Positions 26,306-41,775 of a DNA stretch of 64,000 bases are shown here, one piece after another. Each line of letters starts with the position of its first letter. The stretch's first letter is position 1. The stretch is from Pegea sp. RAD2-039 (taxonomy: Eukaryota; Chordata; Thaliacea; Salpida; Salpidae): assembly GCA_034620365.1 (NCBI GenBank), contig JAQGEQ010000363.1:1116001-1180000 (forward strand), in the 5' to 3' direction. A program made the position numbers and the translations under genes. The notes below the pieces were generated by a model. That model saw only the letters and a program-made list of their open reading frames with translations. It did no database searches and was not told the origin of the DNA.

Positions 26306-26743
26306 ATGAGTTTAGTCAGAAGGTTTATACAAAGAGTTTTTAGACCTGAACCTTTTAAAGTGTTTGTAGGAAAAGATTTTGATGGAAATTCATATTATGA
26401 AATACCAGCTCAAAGATATTATCTTGGTTTAATGAATCAGCCCAAAAATAAAAGGATTGTGTTGCCAGCAGAAGATCTTCAAAAAATTGCTGAAAAAAGT
26501 GGTGATATATTAGTTCCAAAGCCATCTAAGGAATGGGAATCATGGTTAAGATGGAAAAGAAATGATGCACCAACATATGAGGAGCAAGTAAACAATTTGG
26601 AAAAGGCTGCTATCATGAAAGAAATAATTTTAAGAATTAATCAAAGAGATGAAGAGATGGCTTTAAAAAAAGAAAACTCTTTCATGACAAATCAAAATCC
26701 TGAAAAATCATCAACTGTTGAATCTTGGATGGGACCTAAATAA
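26306..26743 (+). CDS. NDUFAF2: NADH dehydrogenase assembly factor 2 (mimitin)
   Basis: Mitochondrial complex I assembly factor, paralogous to subunit NDUFA12. It binds late assembly intermediates and is replaced by NDUFA12. This is a single-exon gene of 145 residues, close to the 169 of the human protein. Diagnostic blocks: GKDFDGNSYYEIPAQR (human GTDQFGNKYYYIP), KNKRIV, and PSKEWESWLRWKRNDAPTYEE (human PTEWEAWIRRTRKTPPTMEE), and the C-terminal SWMGP matches SWMPRD. The basic N-terminus (LVRRFIQRVF) fits mitochondrial targeting. It is the first of four closely spaced same-strand genes, with TMEM41A starting 284 bases after its stop. NDUFA12 itself is the alternative, but the WESWL block and the SWMGP tail favour NDUFAF2. 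Confidence 0.93.
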   Translation: MSLVRRFIQRVFRPEPFKVFVGKDFDGNSYYEIPAQRYYLGLMNQPKNKRIVLPAEDLQKIAEKSGDILVPKPSKEWESWLRWKRNDAPTYEEQVNNLEKAAIMKEIILRINQRDEEMALKKENSFMTNQNPEKSSTVESWMGPK

Positions 26744-27027
26744 AAGAAAAAAATTCTTGAAATATTTATTTTTTACACTTTTTTGTACTTATGTGATTAT
26801 TGTTCTTTAATTTCTGAAAATTTTCTTAATGAAAGCTCATAACTAAAATTTGCTTATCTTATTTTTATAAGTAAGATCTTATTTTAATTACTAACTTTTA
26901 CTTATAGTAAAAAATAAGATTTTTATTTTTGATTATTGATAACTTTATAATACTACAATTCAGTTAAGTCTTTCAGTCATTATAGCTAACAAGATATTTA
27001 ATTTTCAGTGAACTATTTGTAAGAATT

Positions 27028-27771
27028 ATGCGTTTGTCACCTCTTGTAAAGAGTATCTTTGGTATAGGTTTAACATTTAGTTTAGCAACTTTGTGGTTGT
27101 ATTTCTTATCTACGTTTTTCACAAGTTCTGGAACTCCATTACATTTTCCAAAAACCCTGGAAGACCTAAAGAAACTTTCAAATGATTTGCAGGAATATAA
27201 AGATAAGAATTATCTTCTGGTTTTGATTCTATTTTGTTCTGCTTATGTTTATAAACAAACCTTCGCAATTCCAGGATCTGCTTTAATGAACATTTTGGGA
27301 GGTGCCTTGTTTGGCATTCAATTAGCTTTTCCTCTTGCCTGTTTCTTAACTGCTGTTGGAGCTACATTTTGTTTTACTTTATCTAAAAAATTTGGCAGAA
27401 AAATTTTAATTAAACAGTTTCCAGATAAAATTCATTCAATTGAATCAAAAATAACTGAAAATAAGGATCATCTGTTCTACTTTCTTCTTTCAGCAAGATT
27501 ATTCCCCTTTTCTCCTAACTGGCTGATGAATATGATTCTACCAATCATTGGAATCAAGAAAAAATTATTTTTCTTTTCAGTATTCTTTGGTTTGATGCCA
27601 TATAACTTCATTTGTGTACAGACTGGTTCATTCCTGAGAAATTTAAACTCTTTAAATGATATTTTTTCTTATTCAACATTATTTGTTATGTTTCTGATAG
27701 CAACTGCCGCAATGCTACCTGGTCTTGCTTTGAAATATACAACTAAAAGTTTGGAAAAGACTAAAGTATAA
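27028..27771 (+). CDS. TMEM41A: TMEM41A, VTT/DedA-family ER membrane protein
   Basis: Multi-pass protein of the VTT (DedA/TMEM41/VMP1) family, whose members act as lipid scramblases of the ER in animals. This is a single-exon gene of 247 residues (human 264). After an N-terminal membrane anchor come YVYKQTFAIPGSALMNILGG (human [20 protein letters not shown]), FPDKIHSIESKI, ARLFPFSPNWLMNM, and FGLMPYNFICVQTGSFL (human IGLIPYNFICVQTGSIL). The FAIPGS and R-FP-SPNW motifs are the re-entrant loop signatures of the family. The agreement in PYNFICVQTGS and the length favour TMEM41A over TMEM41B. A splice-acceptor tract ATTTTCAG ends at 27008, 19 bases before the ATG, with no obvious donor in the short gap to NDUFAF2. 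AATAAA follows about 85 bases after the stop. Confidence 0.95.
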   Translation: MRLSPLVKSIFGIGLTFSLATLWLYFLSTFFTSSGTPLHFPKTLEDLKKLSNDLQEYKDKNYLLVLILFCSAYVYKQTFAIPGSALMNILGGALFGIQLAFPLACFLTAVGATFCFTLSKKFGRKILIKQFPDKIHSIESKITENKDHLFYFLLSARLFPFSPNWLMNMILPIIGIKKKLFFFSVFFGLMPYNFICVQTGSFLRNLNSLNDIFSYSTLFVMFLIATAAMLPGLALKYTTKSLEKTKV

Positions 27772-28049
27772 AAGCATAATATTTATAGAATTCTTCTATC
27801 TTTAAACTAATAAGCAACTTGTAGATAATTTTTTTATAATTTCATTCAATTTTCTGAATAAATATTTAAATGAAAACTGATAATATATATCTGACTGTTT
27901 GTGCAATTTTTTTTATTAAAGTTTCTAATAAAACCTAATTTTCACTTCTTGTCTACGCTATTTAAATTAATCTAATACTGAAATTTATTTATTTGATCAT
28001 AATATATAACAATCATCTTCTATATTCTTTTTTCAAAATTAATTTAAGT

Positions 28050-28421
28050 ATGATCAGAGTTTGTTCATTATTTCTACAAAGATACAAATTTCAAAGAATC
28101 TGTAAACGTTGTAAATCTAACAAAAGTGAAGAAGCTCTTAGTGTAACAGATAAGGAGATCATTAAACACCATCAGATCGCTGTAGATCAAGAGGAGAAGT
28201 TCTATTTGGACCCTCAAACTGGGTTTCATGTTATGACAAGTTATTTTCACCTAAAAAGAGGAAAGTGTTGTGGTTCTGCTTGCAGGCATGTGAGTCTTCA
28301 TCTGCTCTTCTCAATATCGATTAGTGTCCTGATTTATTTTCATCTTTAGTGTCCGTACAATCAAATCAACGTAAAAGACGATTCAAACAAAAGATCTTTC
28401 AACGGATATTTTTACAAATAG
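28050..28421 (+). CDS. C1orf53-like DUF5522 protein
   Basis: Small protein of the DUF5522/C1orf53 family, whose function is unknown. Exons 28050-28289 and 28350-28421 give 103 residues. The C-terminal half carries the family signature: YLDPQTGFHVMTSYFHLKRG followed by KCCGSACRHCPYNQINVKD and ending FNGYFYK. The Cys-rich CCGSACRHCPY motif suggests metal binding, which is inference. The N-terminus is basic (RYKFQRICKRCK), compatible with mitochondrial targeting. The start was set at the first ATG after the in-frame acceptor-like TTTAAG. Longer readings upstream are AT-rich and not conserved. It sits 278 bases after TMEM41A, and NDOR1 begins 95 bases after its stop, so the three may be co-expressed. 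Confidence 0.9.
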
Positions 28422-28516
28422 AACAAATGTAGGTTTTTTCTTTAACAATTTAAACGAATCATTTCAAAAAAAGCTGGTCATCAAAGTTATTGAAATTTTT
28501 GAAGTTATTCTACGAA

Positions 28517-30911
<2,395 letters not shown>

Positions 30912-31578
30912 ACTCTTCTTGCAATTATTTATTTAATTTCTAATTTTTAATGATTTGTTTTCTGATCATCACAAATTTACGAGCAATTATTTAACTAACA
31001 TTTTTATCTATTTATAATTTTGTGGAATAAATTACAAATCATTAACAAATATTGAAGTCATTTTGCTAACTACTTTGATAATAATCATTTTTTAAGGAAC
31101 ATGAAACTCAAATTAAAAAGTTAAATAAAATTTCGTGAATTTGCTTCAAAATGTTAAATATTTCGAAACAATAGATTAGAGATTTAGTTTTTTTATGATT
31201 TTCATACTGATAAGAGAGATCTTGATGATATCACTTAAGCGTAGTATTTGAAAAAAAGAAGTTTGAAAGTATATGAAGTCTCAGATAAAAATTCCTAGAA
31301 AATATTTTCTTAAAATTATGAAATATTACCGAAGATGAGACAAGAATAGATTTATATTTTTCGAAATTCCTTTAACTGACAACATGATAAGAATTTCTTT
31401 CTTCTACAAAGGTGTTGAATCTAATTGTTAATCATGTCAGTATAAATAAAGTGAGTCATTTCACGGAAATACTTTATTCACCGAATACACGAAGTAGTAA
31501 CTTGATGACGGTACAAGGATTGAATGTAGAAGAAATTCAAACTGAATATAAAATGTAGAAAGCTTAAAGAAGCTTGAC
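30912..31578. other. Convergent 3' gap, NDOR1 / gelsolin
   Basis: AT-rich spacer with the 3' untranslated regions of the two converging genes. A polyadenylation-like AATAAA at about 31026 would serve NDOR1. No gene is seen. Confidence 0.6.
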
Positions 31579-34500
31579 TTATAAGTTAAGATTTCGGAAT
31601 CGACTTTCATAGTCCTGATTACGCGAGAAGAGCTTTTCATCCCAAGAAGGGAAGAAGCCCTTAAAAGTGACTGGTTCATAATTCATCTTAACAGTAATGA
31701 TTGCGCAATCTGTATCTCGACCTCTAGTATCACTCTGCAGATATTCACCTGCAAGACTAAAACAAGAGATAGCATTATAGAGATCTACAATCTGGCTCAC
31801 CTCAAGGATTCTTTCTTTTCTTCTTCGTTCGCTCCCACACCGATCCACAAATAGATTTCGCTCCACGTATCTAGCATCATGACGTCATCAACTTCAAGAT
31901 CGCTTTGAGCAAACTCGCCGGGAACTTCTTCCACTGTAACTTTACCTGAAAGAGAGAAGTATAAATAATGAAAAATAAGAATGAAGAAAAATACCTTTGG
32001 CGTTTGAAATTGCGAACAGTCTTGCTGGGTTGAGGTCCAAATCTTCCAACATTCTTGGGCTGTTTGCATAAGACTTCTTTCCACCAAGAATCTTCCAAAA
32101 TTCGAGGGTTTCTTTTCCTTCTTCAATTTCTTCCAACTTCTTCCCACTCACTTTACCTAAATCATCGATATCAGCAAATGATGAAGACATTACATCCATC
32201 AATATTTACTTGCTGTAAATTTTGCTGCTTCAATTTCTACATCACTAGCTCCTAATCCCTTCCACATGTAACAACTAGAAGGAGTCTTCAGCAGAAAAAC
32301 ATCATTTGAATTAAGTGAAGAAGCACTTGTTGCTACTTGAATCGATTTTGCTCCTCCAGCGTTTGATGATCGAACCTGAGAAGAACCACATAAAGAAGAA
32401 CTCTCTTGCAACGTGGCAATAATCTCACTTGATACAAAGCAATATCAGTGAGCCCAGTTTCTTTTCCAGCATCTTTAGAATAACCTCCACTAGTAATAAT
32501 GATGGGTCCTTTGAAGATATTTAAGAAGTGAATAGGTTCTTTCCCCTATATAAGTTTTCAATTAAAATTTAAAAATAACATCAGTATCAGGACAAACCTG
32601 AACCACTCGAACTTGGACTGGTCTTTGTTGGTACTCATCGTCCAACTGAGTTGCCAAAAAAGCTGAAGCAGTAATCTACAAGATTTAATCAGAGGTTGTG
32701 CTGTGATACAAAATTCTTTAAATCATTACTTCATCAATTGTAGATGATTGCCCCTGCCAGAAGTAGATAATATACTCTTCTCTATTTTTCGGCTTATAGG
32801 TGTACAAGATGATGTATGAGTCTCCGGCAAAGAATTGTCCATAACTCTCAGGCTTAACTGGAACCTTTTTATTTCCTTCAACTCTCCAAACCTCAACCTG
32901 TAAACAATTTTATTGTTAAAGCTAAATTCAATAAAAGAAATGTTTTACTTTTGCTGTCTATGAGCTTACGTCAAATTTGAGCTAAACCAGTTTTTTGTTG
33001 GTTTTATTATTTGCTTTTATTTAATAATTTATTTACTTTTCCTGATCCATCATCGACTAGTCCATGTTTTGCTGCTAGCTTTGGTGTATTACTCAAACTT
33101 TTCATGTCGAAACGAACCTAAAAGATAGGAGAACTAGTTAAATGTTGAAACTTGTGAGTTGTTGCAATTATAAAACAATCTTTCTTTAAGCTCACTTTCT
33201 CAATTTTTGCAATTTTATTCGAAGTGTAAATTTTGCCGAACCCAACTTGAGCATCTTTCTTTTTCCAATCTTTGAAAAATTGAGTGAAAAGAGCAGGCTC
33301 CGAATTTTCAGTGACCATCTAAAAGATTCATAAAAACGTAAATCTAAAAGGCGATCTTAGACTACTTCACTGACCTGTATCTTTGTATAGGAGAGATAGT
33401 TTTTATCTTTAATAAACTTTGTTGCATTAGCCAGGGCACCGGACCTCTCATCTTTACTTGCTTGCTTTCCTGCAAGTCATCATGTTACTAATGATTAAAT
33501 CATCATCCTTTTAATGTCTTACCTTTCCACACAAAAATAGTGTTTCCAGATCCACTATCAATAATGAAGCAGTCATCTGAATCGAGACTAGACTGCTGAA
33601 AGGGAGATGTACTGATTTTGGTGACTTCTAGCTCTCCGCTATTAGAAGAAACCCGGTAGAGAGTCGAGGGGTTTCTTCCTTTTCCTTTCGAAGATTTTGA
33701 GTCATCATCAGCTGTTGGTAACTTTATATCTTTGTAAGAGCCAGAAAGCGCCTAAAAAGATTGTTTTGATTGAGTATTAATCGAGTTTTCCTGAAGTGTT
33801 TGTCAAATTGTGACAAAATATTGACACTAAAAACAAAGCGACGAAACAAAAGTGTTGAGTTTATATTCAAAAGATCATTTGGATCAATTTTATTTGCATC
33901 TAATGTTTGATGATAATAGTAATGAGTAAACAATTACCTGATTAAGCTCATCTGGATATCTTTCACCTTCTTCTAAAATGATTACTTTTCCTTTTCCAGC
34001 CTTTTCTTCATTTTTGATGAAGTTAGCTATTTCGCAAGCCTTTAGCTTTTCCATACGATTACAAGCACTGCCGTTCCATTGGTAAATGTTCTGTAACAAT
34101 TTCATTAAAGAAATCCGTAAACAAATTGAACTACTATCCAGGCATTCAAAATTGTCAGTAGTAAAAGTTATCCATTTATTTTAAACTGTTTGCTTTCAAT
34201 GACTAAATTTAAGAATTGCAATGAATTAAGAATCAATATTATTAGAGCAAAACTGACGTTTTGAATTTCAATGATAAAGCAATCTCCTTGATTAAAAGAG
34301 CCCCAGCTCATATCCACTTCAGTAGCGCGTACACTTCTTCTTCCTTTGATGTGAAGTACTCTTTTCACATCACTTACATTGGTTTGTATGTGTTTGAATC
34401 CAGAGGAAACTCCTCCTTTCTAAAAGAACAAAATAATTTTAGGTTTGCTTTTGAATGTAAAGTTACAAAATATTCAAATTATTTCAATTATAACTTTAAT

Positions 34501-35318
34501 TATATAATCAAAACCTTTTTTGTTTTGATAAAGATTTTTTTTAAGTTACAAAAGTATTCACAAGTAAAAATAGTTAAGTGAATTTTCAATATTTGAAAAT
34601 AAAACTAAACATAGACTTTAAATTTTTTGAGTTTCCTTTTAAAGTCAATTTTGAAATAGTTACAATGAAATGGTTTATTCAATGAATTTCAAAATTATAA
34701 CAATTTAAAGTTTTTAACTGGCTTAAATATTTTCTATTATACTGCTAAGTTGAACACACCTTATACTTTATGCCGTTTTTAAAATAACCCATAAATGTCG
34801 CAGACTCAAATCCTTGAATTTCTCGATATTGTACTGGATAACCTCCTAAGGTATCATCAATTTTAATGGTCAAAATCGCAGCAGTTCCACGTTCATCTTG
34901 TGATGAGTTTTCACCGAGCCAGAAGTGAAGATCATATCGAAAATTGTTTCCTGTAAATAATTGACAAACTTAACAAATATGCTTAGCGTGATTATTTGAC
35001 TATTCACGTGATAGTTTACTACAAAAACAAGTTGTCTAAATATCAATAAGTTTAATTCTAGATGTTAAAGAAATAAAGATATATTTCTTTTTCTATCTTT
35101 AAGTAAAAAGATTGTAACAATATTAGATATAAACTTCTTATTTTAAGTGATTCACCTTTCAACTCGATTGTGTTTAGAACTATGTACGAGTCACCAGTGA
35201 AAAAATTTCCAAAATATTGTTTCGGCTGAGGAGCAAGCTGGAAGTTTTCAATTCTCCAAATTTGCAGTCCTGCTTTCTTACCAGCTGATTGAATTTCCTT
35301 TTCAGTGTTACTAGCCAT
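31579..35318 (-). CDS. GSN: Gelsolin, six-domain actin-severing protein
   Basis: Calcium-regulated actin filament severing and capping protein. Fifteen exons: 35318-35156, 34950-34760, 34419-34258, 34090-33938, 33751-33523, 33469-33375, 33318-33196, 33117-33037, 32897-32730, 32675-32598, 32545-32429, 32375-32210, 32156-31995, 31945-31801, 31756-31579, giving 736 residues with consistent phases. Six gelsolin repeats can be followed: [14 protein letters not shown] and [20 protein letters not shown] (G1), [20 protein letters not shown] (G2), [11 protein letters not shown] (G3), [18 protein letters not shown] (G4), [20 protein letters not shown] (G5) and [20 protein letters not shown] (G6). Domain-wise Asp residues of the type II calcium sites (GDSYI, DDCFI, NDVFL, DDVMML) are present. 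There is no signal peptide and no villin headpiece, so this is a cytoplasmic gelsolin. It converges with NDOR1. Confidence 0.96.
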
Positions 35319-38090
35319 TTTTACAAGTAAACTATCTTTTGAATTTTATTTAAACTATAAAGAATAGTTTTGTTTAAATCGTTGACATATTTTTGTCTAC
35401 TTCTTATATAGAAAAAACACTTTATCAGAAATTTCGAATCACATTATAAAGTTCTGAACAGCAAAGTAACCCTTTCAAACCTTAATCTCCAAATAAGGCA
35501 TTATAAAATAGCTTCCTTGTTTTTAGTTTTTTAGCAACTTAAAAAAAAAATCGTTATTAATTAAAAGCTGCAGAAAAAATTTTTTGTCACTGAATCAGAA
35601 TAAATGTTCTATTAAACTTAAGCTGAACTGTTAAATCATCAAACGATCAACTCTTGAACCTTTAAAAAATCTTACTGACAAAGATTTTTAATCGGTCATG
35701 ACATATAAATGCTATTACTTTAATCTAAAATACATAAATTAATCATAAATTTTAATTAGGTAATTATGAATAAGTATAAAAAAATTCTCAAACTTTTTTA
35801 ATTAAACTTTAAATTTACTGATTAATTTTCTGATTTTTTGCTTTGAATGTTATTGATTTAATTCATTTTGAAATAAGACACAGAACAGGGTTTCTGACTA
35901 AACTGCTTCCTAAGCATAAATGAAGTTTGATCGCCTTAAACTGCCGTTTCTGCTTTCTTTGTTAATACTAACCTACCAGGAAGCTTACTCAATATATATA
36001 TATGAATTGTTGAGGAATAGATGGTTAAAAATAAAACTTTCTGAAATATTTTATTTTAATTAACTGTAAAATATTTGTAAATGTTTGTAACACTTTAATA
36101 TTTTCAGTGTTTATTTTAAATCTAGAAATAGAACAATGAATAAAAAATTTAAAAACTAAAATAACTAAAAAATGTTATTGACAGTATGAATAAACAAAAA
36201 AAAATCAAACAAATAAAATTGAAACATTAAGAAGATCAGAAAGTTGTAAATAGGACTTCCTTTCAGTCAAAATTATTTTTAATGAACTTGACAGAAAATT
36301 TAATGTTGTGGTCAAAAGATGGTTTGAGTCATGACTTCTTGTACAGTGACTTCATATGAAATTGACAGTCACTGATTTGAAAAATATTTTTCTAGTTTTT
36401 AACTTTATAAATATATATATTGTTTTCTGTATATACATGATCAATATTCAATCTCAAAGTACGTTTAAATAACTTATTATTGTTCCAATATACTTTCTTT
36501 ATATTTTTATAGTAGGTTCAATTATCAAATAACTCATTAACTTATTAATATTATAATTCAGATTGAAAATTTAAAGTTGTCATCAAATATATCAATTTCA
36601 TCTTTAAATACTACTGTGAGAGTGTTTTTAAAAAAGTTTAAATGATTTTACGATTAGCCTTAAGCTTTTTAAGCTTATAGTGAAAAACTTCTCCAACCGC
36701 CCTTCTCCAAATTTGAAGCTTCATCATATCTAAAAATGTGATACAAATTTAATTTAAGATAATTAAACGATAAATCATTAACATTTTCAGTTATTTTTTT
36801 TTTGCTTATATTGCACTAACAAGCTTCAATCGAATGCCGTCATCAAGTCATTATAGGGATCAAAATATTTATTTTATGAATATTTTTAAAATAAAACAAG
36901 ATTTAATCGTTCACTTTAAATAACAAATATTAAATTGATGTATTAACATAAGTTTTTTTGGTCACATGATTACAACATCAAGTGTCTTACTTTCGCATCT
37001 AACTTAGTCACAATTCGAAAACTATTGAAACTATTAAAATACTTCTTTTAGAAACTTTTAATATTTAATATATTTTTATAACAAACTTAAAATGACTTAT
37101 ATTCGTGAAAAGTTGTTTTAAAATCAGATTCTAGAAATATTACTGCTATCTTGGTATGGTTATAAAATTGTCAGGAATACTGCACAAAAAGTTGAAAGTA
37201 CTACAAATTTCAATCAAGATAATTTTGTTGGATTAACTTTAAAACAGTAGATAAAACAACTTATACAAAACATGCATTACCAGTAAAATACTGTTGTAAT
37301 TTGATCTGATCCACTTCAACAGCCTTTTAATTTGTTTTTAAAACTTGGTGAGTGTTTTTATTAGGTACAAATAACAATCTGCTTTTTCTGGAACTTTTAA
37401 AAATCAATTTTTATAAGAAAGGGTTTTTTTTAGAATAAGGTTTAATTGTAAAAATTAATATAAAGATAAATTTGCCTGAGACTTAAGTTCTTTAAATTGT
37501 TGATACATTTCTACAGTTTAGCATTTACATTGCTCTAAAGAAATTTACTATTAAATGTAAGACATTTTAGGAAAAATAAAAGATATTTGTCCAAGAATAT
37601 TCTGACGCCTTAGGTATTTGGTCTTCAATTAGTTTTTGATTATCTAAGTTTCAATTTGTAAAATTATGGTTACATTTTGACATGTTAGTTTTATTAAGAT
37701 GAATGCTGTACATGTTACCTAAAATTGTTTTTCAGTTTTAATTTTAAAAAAGATTTTGTTAAATTTATAAACAGATTTCAGCATAATATACCGAAAACCA
37801 TGCAATAATATTTCTAAAGTCAACATAAGGAGTTAATTAAACTTTTTCTAAAATTGACATCTTTAAAAAAATCATATTGTAATTTGTTGCTGATATTTTA
37901 CTGAATGTAAACCGCGTAACCTGTTTAGGGTTTCAGGATGAAAGTTACAAAATTGAAACAATCATTAAAACTGAAACTGATTTAAATACTTGAATTGATT
38001 ATTAAACATTTTACAAATTTATCAGAATATTTCTTTTCCATTTTGAACTGATTTAATAAGTATTTTATCAAGTATCAATTAATTATAAAA
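35319..38090. other. Intergenic, gelsolin / SLC1
   Basis: About 2.8 kb of AT-rich DNA holding the gelsolin promoter side and the SLC1 3' side. Short TA runs occur near 35.99 and 36.41 kb. I see no gene or dispersed repeat copy. Confidence 0.55.
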
Positions 38091-41000
38091 TCAATTTTTG
38101 TCAATATTAGTTTCACTAATTTCAATTCCATTTTCTATTTGAATTTCATTCGATTCAGCTTCTACATATTCAACATTTTCTTCTAAATATTTTCCATCTA
38201 GATGATGTACTATTGCTGCTCCTACGCAATCCCCAAAAACATTTACAACAGTCCTCATTCGATCCCTGCACAAGTGTCTTATGATGATATAATGATTTGA
38301 AACAAGAAAAACTCACATAATCCAGTCCACAGACCACAAGATTCCAACAGCTTCAGTTGGAACTCCAATTGCATTTAGCACAATCATCAATGCAACTAAC
38401 CCAGCGCTAGGTACAGCAGCTGTTCCTATACTCGCTAAAGTAGCTGTCAAACTAAAAGTTAAAAATTTCATGTTACTTAAGATCAGCTAAATATTCTGCT
38501 GACAAAGTTTACCCAATGATAATGAGATGTTCAAAACTCAGCTGAGTGCCATACATCTGTGCGACAGTTATTGAAGCTACAGCTTCAAGAATAGCTCCTC
38601 CATCCATATTAAGAGTGGCTCCAAGAGGTAGAATCAAATTGATTATCTTTTTGTGTACACCAAAATTTTCCAAACACTGCATAGATATCGCAAGAGTTCC
38701 AGCACTGCAATAAAGTGTCAAAAAAACATGAAAGCAAAATTATCGCCAGCAAAGTTGTTATGTAAGTAGTTTTAGATTTGATTAGTTTATACTGCGGTGT
38801 TTTCACCTTGTCTCATGTAAAGAAAAATGTCGATAAATTGATTAGCATTGACTTTGATTGTGATAAGATTTAATTTTCTTAAAATTAAAAACCTATAACC
38901 AAATCAAGTGTCATATTATTTCCTTTTATCTACCTTGGACTATACTCCATATGCTTGATAATCAAACCATTAAATTTAAATGTTTTTTTTAAGCCAGCAA
39001 GTTACAAACCTTGAAGCAGTTCCAAAGGCAACTAGAAGAGCTTTCAGCATCGATCTCAGCAGCACATAAGGATTTTTACGGGTTACAATGTAATAGATCA
39101 AAGGAAGAACACAACAAAAGTGAAATGAAAGACCCAGGACCATAGTTAGCTAAATAGAACAAAGTTACAACTATGATTTAAAAAATAAGGCAGAAAAATT
39201 ACATTATACCATGTATAAGCCTAAAGATGACATCATACTAGCCAGTGATTGTTTTGTAAGAAGATTTCCTGCTATCAGACTGCTGACCCCCAGTGGTGAA
39301 AACCTAATATTCAAGAAAGAATGATGGTTTACTAAGCTAAATAAGCTATAAAATAGTTTCCTGATAAGATAAGAAACTTTTTTAAGAGATTAAATAACAG
39401 GCGAAATATTGAAGACTGTTAATTAAACTCACCATATTATTATTTTGATTAACTTTAAAAATATTTTGTTTAATGCTGTAAAAAAGACTGTTACAATTTG
39501 GCCTTCTTTTCCTAGACTTGAAATAGTTCCTCCAAATACCAATGAAAAAGCAATAAGTCCTTAAATATAAAAATGAAAACTTAGTACAACAATAAAATTA
39601 AGATACTGTTTGTTTCAAAATTATCACTGTTAGAGTAAATAATAGCTTTTATTATATTTCTATCAAAACTAATTTTATCGAGAATGCACAACCTTTTAAA
39701 ACTATGTTGAAAATTTGTTATCGTGAGCCTGAATCACTGATGTATAACTTTTAAGTGTTTAAATTTTATCTCTGATAAAATTTAATCATGCTTTAGTAAG
39801 TACATAAGTTTTGATTGAAGTAAGATTTCGTTTAGAGCTTTATCTTGTCAGTCTTTCTTCGACATAAGAACTCAACGTAACTAACCTAATGTATTTGTAG
39901 TAGAGCTTCGTTTTAGAATTCTCACAATTTCAGTTTGATTAACAGTGGAATTAGCTTCAACTACTTTTGTAGTCACTTCAGTTTGTTGCTGATAAACAAA
40001 AAAATAATTAAGTTTAAAAACTAAGCTTAATGGTTTGTTTCTAATAAATAAAAAGGAAAATATTATGTGACCACAAGTATTTTTAAAATCCCAAATTATT
40101 TTATTTGGTATTTAAAACTCTACTAGCGCTTCAAGCAATGACTTAAGACTTTAATCAAGATAGAGGAATGTTTTGTGTTTACAAACAACATCACCTATGA
40201 CTTGTTTTTTCAGTAATCGATTAATCTTTTTTTAACTTTTAAATTGAATTAAAAAAATTGTTTTTATCTTAATTGCTTCACAAGTGTTGTTTAAATATTT
40301 TGTATCAATTTATGGTTTATCAGTTTTAAAATGTAAATTAAACCACTTTTTTCGATTTAATGTTTTTATACTACTAACAGTAAAGTTTTTAACACTTGTT
40401 CATAAATATAAAATAAATGAATTATATAAATACCCCAGCAAACAAAGCAACAAAGATATTATCGGGAAAAATATTTCTGAAAAAAATACAATACCCATGT
40501 GAATAAAATTGATAATTCCTATTTATTGAACTAACCTGATGAGATCCAAACATGTATCAATACCAGAAATACTTCGATCATTTTTCAACAAGTCCTGATT
40601 ATCACTAACAGCATCTTTTTGGCCAGGCTTGATTATTGAAGCTAACACAATACCAAGCACAACTGCTATCACTGTAGTAGTCATATAATAGATCACTGCA
40701 TGCATTCCTATTCGTTTCAACTTATCTAATTGAATTGTGGCAAGTCCTGAATTATGAATAGTAATTTTAAATGTTTATTTTTTAAATCACATTTTCAAAG
40801 TTTAATAATTACCTGTTATGATACTTGTCATAATAACAGGTATAATCATCATCTTCAACATTCTCATAAACAACTCCCCTGGGAACTTGATCAACAAAAC
40901 TGCAACTGTGGACTCTCTATCAACAAAAGCTCCAACAGTACAGCCAATCACAGCTCCTAGAAATTTATATTCAAACTTCAAGTATTTCTTAAAACAAAAT

Positions 41001-41214
41001 ATTCAAAAAAATTTAGAAAAACGCCTCAAGGAAAAAGATTCTTACCAATCACGATTAAAATTACTAAAAGCATTTCATTAGAAATCTTGCATCGAGACCG
41101 TCGGGTACAGGATCGTAGATTGCGGTTTATGAACCATCGAGTAGTTTTCACATCTTCATCTAAAGGACTCGCACTGTCTAGAAATTCTCCTTTAGTATCA
41201 ATTCTAATCATCAT
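38091..41214 (-). CDS. SLC1-family (EAAT-like) amino-acid transporter
   Basis: Sodium-coupled plasma-membrane transporter of the glutamate/neutral amino-acid family. Exons: 41214-41046, 40956-40813, 40746-40536, 40476-40434, 39988-39886, 39559-39433, 39303-39210, 39149-39010, 38704-38513, 38451-38317, 38265-38091, giving 510 residues with consistent phases. Recognisable parts: FPGELFMRMLKMMIIPVIM (TM2), GMHAVIYYMTTTVIAVVLG (TM3), an extracellular loop with two N-glycosylation sequons (NSTV, NQTE), and PLGATLNMDGGAILEAVAS (TM7). TM8 DRMRTVVNVFGD retains the Arg that selects acidic substrates in EAATs. Oddities: the hairpin-1 tip reads TASSAGTLA instead of TSSSSATLP, and the near-universal NMDGT is NMDGG. 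Substrate is therefore uncertain. An acceptor-like site (41237-41238) lies 22 bases before the chosen ATG. Confidence 0.94.
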
Positions 41215-41775
41215 AAACCATACAAATCTGCGATACCTGTAAAAAACGCTGTATAAAGCTTGTGATGACGTCATAAACGCACTAAGCACGAGCTATGATG
41301 CGCAGCCACTAGTTTGAAGTTGATTAAGATATTCATATTAAGCTTTTATAAATCATACTTTTAGAGTAAAATAAATTAGCAGAAATACAAAAAAAAATTA
41401 GCTGAAAATTAGCTCTTAATTTATTTGAAAAATCAATTTACAAAAACCTATTATAAATTTGTTGATAATAAAGTTGATAGCATCAAACGAAGATATCAAG
41501 TAACTAAACTCATTCTCAAAAAGTTATAAGCTCTGTTTACTGTTAAAAAGACAAGCTTAAAAGGAAACAAAACTTCTTTGAAGTCTTTAGTTTAAAAATC
41601 AGACTAAAACGTTAAAAATGCTTCAGAAACCAAAAGACTATAGACTCATTTCACAGTTAAACTATCTCTCTTATCAAAATATCAACGAGACGTCTTAGTA
41701 ACTGATTAAAGCTTTTTATCTTTTTACCACAACCAGTTTTGCCGGAGGTTAAGCTAAAGTCATACTGATTTATTA
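41215..41775. other. Intergenic upstream of SLC1
   Basis: AT-rich with no gene recognised. Presumed promoter side of the SLC1 gene. Confidence 0.5.
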
